NCBI RefSeq assembly: GCF_002208115.1
Contig: NZ_CP020946.1
Location: forward strand, 620,001 to 684,000
Length of the DNA: 64,000 nt
DNA from: Bdellovibrio bacteriovorus
GTDB lineage: Bacteria > Bdellovibrionota > Bdellovibrionia > Bdellovibrionales > Bdellovibrionaceae
Reading direction: 5' to 3'
Under the pieces are notes generated by a model. It saw nothing but the letters and a program-made list of their open reading frames with translations, was not told where the DNA came from and searched no databases. Position 1 is the stretch's first letter. The number at the start of each line of letters is the position of its first letter. A program made the position numbers and the translations under genes. This document shows, in pieces, positions 61,349-64,000 of this stretch.

Positions 61349-62887
61349 TCACGAAGCGGCCTGGTCTGAGTTTCCGCTAATAATAACATTCAGTTGCTGG
61401 ACTGCTTCTTCCATAACAGATGACTGGCGCGTCAGCTCTTCTGAAGCAGCAGCGCACTCTTCGGCTGCCGCTGCGTTGGCTTGTGTGATTTTATCCATGT
61501 CGGTCAAGGCCTTGTTAATTTGCAGAATGCCCTGTTCCTGTTCTGAGCTGGCGCCGGATATTTCCGTATTTAGGGCGGACAGCTTTTCGATGGTGGTTAC
61601 GATTTCTTTTAATGAATCTGCACTGGATCGAACAACTTCGTGACCTGACTCAATCTTTTCAACACTGTCGTTGATCAGATTGGAAATTTCTTTGGCGGAA
61701 GTGGCGCTTCGTTGTGCCAGGCTGCGAACGGCCTCTGCGACGACAGCAAAGCCTTTGCCATGTTCACCGGCACGGGCCGCCTCTACAGACGCATTCAAGG
61801 CCAGCAGATTGGTCTGGAAGGCGATATCATCAATCACCGTGATGATCTCTTCGATTCTTTTTGAGCTGGAAGTGATTTCATCCATGGATGTCGTCAGCTT
61901 CTGAACCTCGCGTTCACCGATGCGCGCCTTTTCCTGGGCGGTGTGGGCCAGGTCGCGGGCTTTGGAGGCGTGCTGGGAATTCATTTTCACCATGCTGGAG
62001 ACCTCTTCAGTGGAAGCGGAGGTTTCTTCGATGGAAGCCGCCGCCTTCACGGCGGAATTGCTGAGGCTTTGGCTGGAGCTGAAGATTTCATTGCCGGTGG
62101 TCGACACCTGCGTGCCGGCGCGGTTGAGGGTGGCAATCGCCTCCAGCAGTGCGCCCAGAGGGGAGCGCAGCAGTGCATAGGAAACGGCCAGAATCACGAC
62201 CGTGATCAGCAAAGCCCACAGCAAAATAGAGTAGGTGGTGTTGCTGGCGGCCTCGGCGACACGGTCTGTGGAAGAGGTCACTGCGAACACACCGTGAAGC
62301 TTGTTGTCGCTCCAGTTTTCCATGGGGTAACCCAGAATGTCTTTGCCGTTGCCCCAGGGACTGTTGGCAGGATTTCCGTGGCACAGCAGGCAGCCTTGCG
62401 ATTCTGACAGACGCACGGGACGATAGACCACGACCTCGTGATCGCCCCGGGTGATGATCTCTTTCAGTTCAGGTTCTGCTTCAAAGCGCTTCAGGATTTC
62501 CAGTTCAGAGGTTGTGGCTTTGTTGGATTCGCGGCGCGGGGCTGCGGTGAAGACCCGGAATTTGTAGCCGTCTTTTTCTGCATTCTCAAAACCCACGGCC
62601 ATTGATGCGACGATGGGAACTTTGCGCAGCAGTTGTTTGCGCACTTCTTCAGGCAGGTTGCCATCCGGATATTTTCCGACGGCCTGGGCAAAGTCCTCTT
62701 TCAGATTTCCGGAGGTTGCCACATATCCACGCATGGATTCAAGGCGGGAAAGAATCGCCTGGGATTTGTCGACCAGTTGGTCGCGTCCCTGTTCGTGGAT
62801 TTTGGAAGAAGAGATTCCCACCGCTGCCAGAGTGCAGACCACACACGATAAAGCGACGTTTAAAATGACCTTGGTGCCAAACTTCAT
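61349..62887 (-). CDS. second chemoreceptor with c-type heme sensor domain
   Basis: A 512-residue paralogue of the neighbouring heme chemoreceptor. The same layout is seen: span 1 (about 7-28), sensor domain with C166-L-L-C-H170 and [23 protein letters not shown], span 2 (about 213-236), then the signalling hairpin with [46 protein letters not shown] 62887 has AGGAG five bases upstream; the frame is open from 62932. Small changes (N-A-S-V, G-E-H) in the tip separate it from its twin. Confidence 0.93.
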   Translation of the reverse strand: MKFGTKVILNVALSCVVCTLAAVGISSSKIHEQGRDQLVDKSQAILSRLESMRGYVATSGNLKEDFAQAVGKYPDGNLPEEVRKQLLRKVPIVASMAVGFENAEKDGYKFRVFTAAPRRESNKATTSELEILKRFEAEPELKEIITRGDHEVVVYRPVRLSESQGCLLCHGNPANSPWGNGKDILGYPMENWSDNKLHGVFAVTSSTDRVAEAASNTTYSILLWALLITVVILAVSYALLRSPLGALLEAIATLNRAGTQVSTTGNEIFSSSQSLSNSAVKAAASIEETSASTEEVSSMVKMNSQHASKARDLAHTAQEKARIGEREVQKLTTSMDEITSSSKRIEEIITVIDDIAFQTNLLALNASVEAARAGEHGKGFAVVAEAVRSLAQRSATSAKEISNLINDSVEKIESGHEVVRSSADSLKEIVTTIEKLSALNTEISGASSEQEQGILQINKALTDMDKITQANAAAAEECAAASEELTRQSSVMEEAVQQLNVIISGNSDQAAS

Positions 62888-63080
62888 AGAATCTCCTTCG
62901 CTGCTATCTATCGGTAATGAGGTCGAAAACAATATGGACTAAAGCTCGTTTTGTTGCGGTTTGAAAACCTAAGTGCACAAAGGTCCAGTGAAAGACCTTG
63001 GTCTTGTTTTGCGGACAGCGTTTCATTGTTGGCGATCTTGTTGCTAATCTAAAATTCACGACAGCAGAGGATTTCCGACT

Positions 63081-63827
63081 GTGAAGAAGCTCGTTTTGAA
63101 ACTTATTTTTGGATTCATTGTTCTGCCTGCAGCACTTGCGGGAACGCTTTTTTATCTGAATGAAAACGGCTTTTTCAACATTCGTACAGTCGAGGTGGTG
63201 CTTGAAAATCCACCCGCGGGGCAGGAGCAGTTTTTGCGCCCGCACGTTGATCGACTGGAAGCAAGTCTGGCCCGTTACAAGGGCGTTTCTCTTTGGAATA
63301 TCAAACTTAAAAAAGTGTCTCGTGAAGTGGATGCCCTGAACTGGGTGGAAGGTTTGAACATCAAAAGAAGCTGGCCGACGACGTTGTCTGTGCGCGTGCG
63401 CCCGCATGAAGTGAAACTTCTGTTCATGGCCAAGGGTGGAAAACTTGTTCCGATCATTAAAGACGGGACTTTCCTGGATCCGGTTGAAAGCAAGCAGGCT
63501 CCCGATGTTGTGTTGCTTGACGGAGAAGGTTTTGTGAAAAAAACAGAACTTCGCAAGAAGGCTGTTGATGTGGTTGAGCAAATTCCTGCTGAAGGATCGT
63601 TCAGCAGAAAAACAATTTCTGAAATTCGTTACGACAATAAAGAAGGCTTCTGGATGACCATGATCAAAACGGGAATCCAGGTGAAGATGGGTGAAGACCA
63701 AGTGTCTTTGAAGTCTGCACGAGTCAGCCAAGTCGTCGATTATCTCGAATCCCGCCAGTTTGACGCGCGCGTCATAGACGCGAATCTGTCAAAGAAAGTC
63801 CTTGTCAGGTTGCGTAAGGATCCCTAA
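63081..63827 (+). CDS. ftsQ: cell division protein FtsQ
   Basis: FtsQ links cytoplasmic and periplasmic division proteins. It has one N-terminal span (about 6-26, LKLIFGFIVLPAALAGTLFYL) and then a POTRA domain (FFNIRTVEVVLENPPAG through LNWVEGLNIKRSWPTTLSVRVRPHEVK), then the FtsQ/DivIB beta domain (about 120-235). Sequence conservation is low but position before ftsA and topology are decisive. Start is GTG 63081. The 193 bases upstream lie between divergent genes and should hold its promoter; a TAAAAT near 63050 is a weak candidate. Confidence 0.93.
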   Translation: MKKLVLKLIFGFIVLPAALAGTLFYLNENGFFNIRTVEVVLENPPAGQEQFLRPHVDRLEASLARYKGVSLWNIKLKKVSREVDALNWVEGLNIKRSWPTTLSVRVRPHEVKLLFMAKGGKLVPIIKDGTFLDPVESKQAPDVVLLDGEGFVKKTELRKKAVDVVEQIPAEGSFSRKTISEIRYDNKEGFWMTMIKTGIQVKMGEDQVSLKSARVSQVVDYLESRQFDARVIDANLSKKVLVRLRKDP

Positions 63828-63881
63828 GCTTAAGTCTGGAAGACCGATCAAAGTCGGGTAGATGCCCCCTTTCGAAGCCCC

Positions 63882-63924
63882 TTAAAATGATTTTAACGGG
63901 TGGTCTTTCCTGAAGCTTTATAGT
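63882..63924 (+). promoter_or_regulatory. palindrome and possible -10 box before ftsA
   Basis: TTAAAATGATTTTAA (63882-63896) has two seven-base arms around a G. A TATAGT at 63919-63924 fits a -10 box with no clear -35. This lies in the 121-base gap between ftsQ and ftsA. Confidence 0.3.
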
Positions 63925-63948
63925 TTAGGCATCCGTGAGGACTTAAGG

Positions 63949-64000
63949 ATGAGTACATCAAAACCCAAAGCTCCGGTATTGGCTGGCTTGGACATTGGTT
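63949..64000 (+). CDS. ftsA: cell division protein FtsA (5' end, cut by window edge)
   Basis: Only the first 17 codons are present: MSTSKPKAPVLAGLDIG. The L-A-G-L-D-I-G strand is the first phosphate-binding motif of the actin-like FtsA family, which anchors FtsZ to the membrane. GAGG lies about eight bases upstream of ATG 63949. Its place right after ftsQ supports the call. Confidence 0.85.
   Translation, partial: MSTSKPKAPVLAGLDIG

Overview
The window comes from a predatory Bdellovibrio, very probably B. bacteriovorus or a close relative. This rests on gene content I recognise from memory (no search was run): a stretched division/cell-wall (dcw) cluster, a motAB pair, a DacB-type PBP next to a lytic transglycosylase, many secreted proteases and lipoproteins, methyl-accepting chemotaxis proteins, and dense coding on both strands. 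I saw no rRNA, tRNA, CRISPR array, insertion sequence or prophage.

Left part (1-16.1 kb): an RluB-type pseudouridine synthase cut by the edge, a structured intergenic region that may encode a small RNA (about 2.8-3.02 kb), a vWA lipoprotein, a Tsx-like outer-membrane channel, a chemoreceptor, DsbD, motAB, a TorF-type porin, a DnaQ exonuclease fused to a WYL domain, HflX, a papain-like protease and an LspA signal peptidase fused to a HAMP-like segment.

Middle (16.1-35.5 kb): dacB and a lytic transglycosylase, a TetR regulator, then a run of exported hydrolases (metzincin-like lipoprotein, subtilisin with a hairpin over its start codon, M14 carboxypeptidase). A 149-aa Cys protein here has four exact 33-residue repeats. 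Next are thyA-folA, pilZ-murB, a LysR/pirin divergon, a copper-delivery pair (Sco1 and PCu(A)C), a yybP-ykoY manganese riboswitch in front of a GDT1-family transporter, and a zinc-ribbon/upp/hpt group.

Right part (35.5-64 kb): the dcw cluster in the order rsmH-ftsL-ftsI, murE-murF, mraY-murD, ftsW-murG-murC, ftsQ-ftsA. It is split by mostly counter-oriented gene blocks: a class D beta-lactamase, recQ, a phosphoesterase/cNMP/Cys-rich lipoprotein/esterase block, a CBS protein, a small lipoprotein, and a block with a 2-hydroxyacid dehydrogenase, a caspase/CHAT-like secreted protein and two heme-c chemoreceptors around a tandem UspA protein. murB lies far away, beside a PilZ gene.

Most promising leads: the CHAT-like protein carrying the same Cys repeat as the 149-aa protein, the LspA-HAMP fusion, the DnaQ-WYL fusion, the start-codon hairpin of the subtilisin, the long perfect hairpin filling the ftsI/beta-lactamase junction, and the candidate small RNA near 2.9 kb.
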